Shown here one piece after another: positions 63,611-64,000 of a stretch of DNA of 64,000 bases (its first letter is position 1; every line of letters starts with the position of its first letter). This stretch comes from Nevskiales bacterium. Lineage in GTDB: Bacteria; Pseudomonadota; Gammaproteobacteria; Steroidobacterales; GCA-2729495. Under the pieces are notes generated by a model that worked only from the letters and a program-made list of their open reading frames with translations, did no database searches and was not told the DNA's origin. The position numbers and the translations under genes are program-made. The stretch spans positions 107,174 to 171,173 of the forward strand of contig WYBE01000047.1 of the NCBI GenBank assembly GCA_011526045.1, given 5' to 3'.

Positions 63611-63780
63611 TTCTTGGATGCCGGCGAATGCCGTTCCAACTCGGCAAGGATGAGCTTTTGAATCCAAGGGCGCGGCCGCCTCTCGCCATTTTGCCAGGCA
63701 TACGCAATGCGTTCCGGGCATCCCAATATCTTGGTGATGTCGCTTACGGGCCAAGCTTGAATCGCGGATTTGAAGTTCAT
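63571..63780 (-). CDS. Small HTH-like DNA-binding protein
   Basis: A 69-residue protein. IQAWPVSDITKILGCPERIAYAWQNGERRPRPWIQKLILAEL resembles a short Cro/YdaS-type helix-turn-helix, where NGERRP precedes the last helix. A basic C-terminal tail follows. The start at 63780 is supported by a promoter (TTGCAC-18-AGTATA) and two operator-like repeats just upstream. No partner gene is visible; the ISL3 transposase end lies about 100 bases away. Confidence 0.55.
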   Translation of the reverse strand: MNFKSAIQAWPVSDITKILGCPERIAYAWQNGERRPRPWIQKLILAELERHSPASKKPQAQRSTARANT

Positions 63781-63787
63781 GCGGGAA

Positions 63788-63849
63788 TATACTTTCAGAA
63801 AAGTGCACAAAGTGCAACTTAGATCTTGTAAGTGCACAAAGTACAGTCC
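63788..63849 (-). promoter_or_regulatory. Promoter and duplicated operator of the small HTH gene
   Basis: TGCAC-AAA-GTGCA (63804-63816) is a perfect inverted repeat. TGCAC-AAA-GTACA (63833-63845) is its near copy, 29 bases apart, both preceded by AAG. On the minus strand TTGCAC (63817-63812) and AGTATA (63793-63788) with an 18-base spacer form a promoter. The first repeat covers its -35. Seven bases separate the -10 from the ATG. Confidence 0.6.
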
Positions 63850-63886
63850 ACGCTTTGATCGCCATGAAAAAACGCCTCTTCGGTGA

Positions 63887-64000
63887 TCAGCGTGGGGTGA
63901 GATCGAGCTTCCCGTGGTGAAACAGGATCGCGACTCTGAAGTTGGCGAAACTACGGTAACCACGCGCGGTGTTCTTCAATGATTGGATAGCCGAGTTGAA
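63887..64000 (-). mobile_element. ISL3-family transposase, C-terminal end, cut by window edge
   Basis: The last 37 codons read FNSAIQSLKNTARGYRSFAN and FRVAILFHHGKLDLTPR, the highly conserved C-terminus of ISL3/IS204/IS1096-type DDE transposases. The stop is at 63889-63887 and the rest lies beyond the window. The element's terminal inverted repeat should lie close to this end (for example around 63865-63885), but it cannot be defined from one end. Confidence 0.8.

Overview
The window is high-GC DNA from a Gram-negative bacterium. The organism has outer-membrane factors and porins, Tat-exported iron-sulfur and copper proteins, and system II (ResB/CcsA) cytochrome c maturation. The gene style fits Verrucomicrobiota, perhaps an Opitutaceae relative, but this is inference from protein style and no marker in the window proves it. 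About 57 kb looks like a metal-resistance and respiration island that ends in a decayed conjugation module and an integrase. The last 5 kb (enolase, an rRNA methyltransferase, tRNA-Ser) looks like ordinary chromosome.

Layout, left to right. 1-7.7 kb: one leftward operon headed by an ArsR repressor. It encodes a barrel protein, an FMN-binding protein, an OB-fold exported protein, a MacB/LolCDE-like ABC exporter, a Cys-rich secreted protein, an outer-membrane factor, a very short adaptor and a heavy-metal RND pump (cut by the window edge). 7.7-15.7 kb: small exported proteins (DUF302, DUF3347, lipoproteins), then a leftward respiratory set of Tat ferredoxin, NrfD-type membrane subunit, small membrane protein, two mono-haem cytochromes c and a porin. 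16-22.8 kb: an outer-membrane protein, cysK, and the ccsA/resB cytochrome c assembly pair. 23-27.2 kb: a MerR-type promoter driving a P1B ATPase with an unusual YPC motif, two HMA proteins, a CcdA-like protein and the MerR regulator. 27.2-33.8 kb: copB, the multicopper oxidase copA, a methyltransferase, His-rich exported proteins and a receiver protein. 33.8-43 kb: an HMA-like/FkbM methyltransferase fusion, a second heavy-metal RND pump with a decapitated adaptor, and two tandem sigma/anti-sigma/sensor modules in CnrY-X-H order. 43-46 kb: a porin-like protein and a cluster of stand-alone receivers around an XRE repressor with two perfect palindromes.

46-57.4 kb holds conjugation-type genes: a VirD4-like coupling protein, a primase, VirB3- and VirB2-like proteins, and a VirB4 reduced to about 96 residues. 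No relaxase and no VirB6-VirB11 are visible, so the transfer system is a remnant or is completed elsewhere. Seven transcription starts here carry the same extended -10 element (TTGCYATNNT-like) 6-10 bases before the start codon, implying leaderless mRNAs. A tyrosine integrase (57.4-58.7 kb) faces this module. Beyond tRNA-Ser lie about 0.6 kb without genes, a degenerate repeat tract, a small HTH gene with its own operators, and the 3' end of an ISL3-family transposase at the right edge.

Taken together, the genes describe a cell armed against copper and other metal ions at every compartment: cytoplasmic sensing (ArsR, MerR), periplasmic sensing (two YXH modules), efflux (two RND pumps, one ABC exporter, one P1B ATPase), periplasmic oxidation (CopA) and binding. 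A cytochrome c electron-transfer branch lies among them. Proposed regulation (leaderless starts, paired operators) rests on sequence pattern only.
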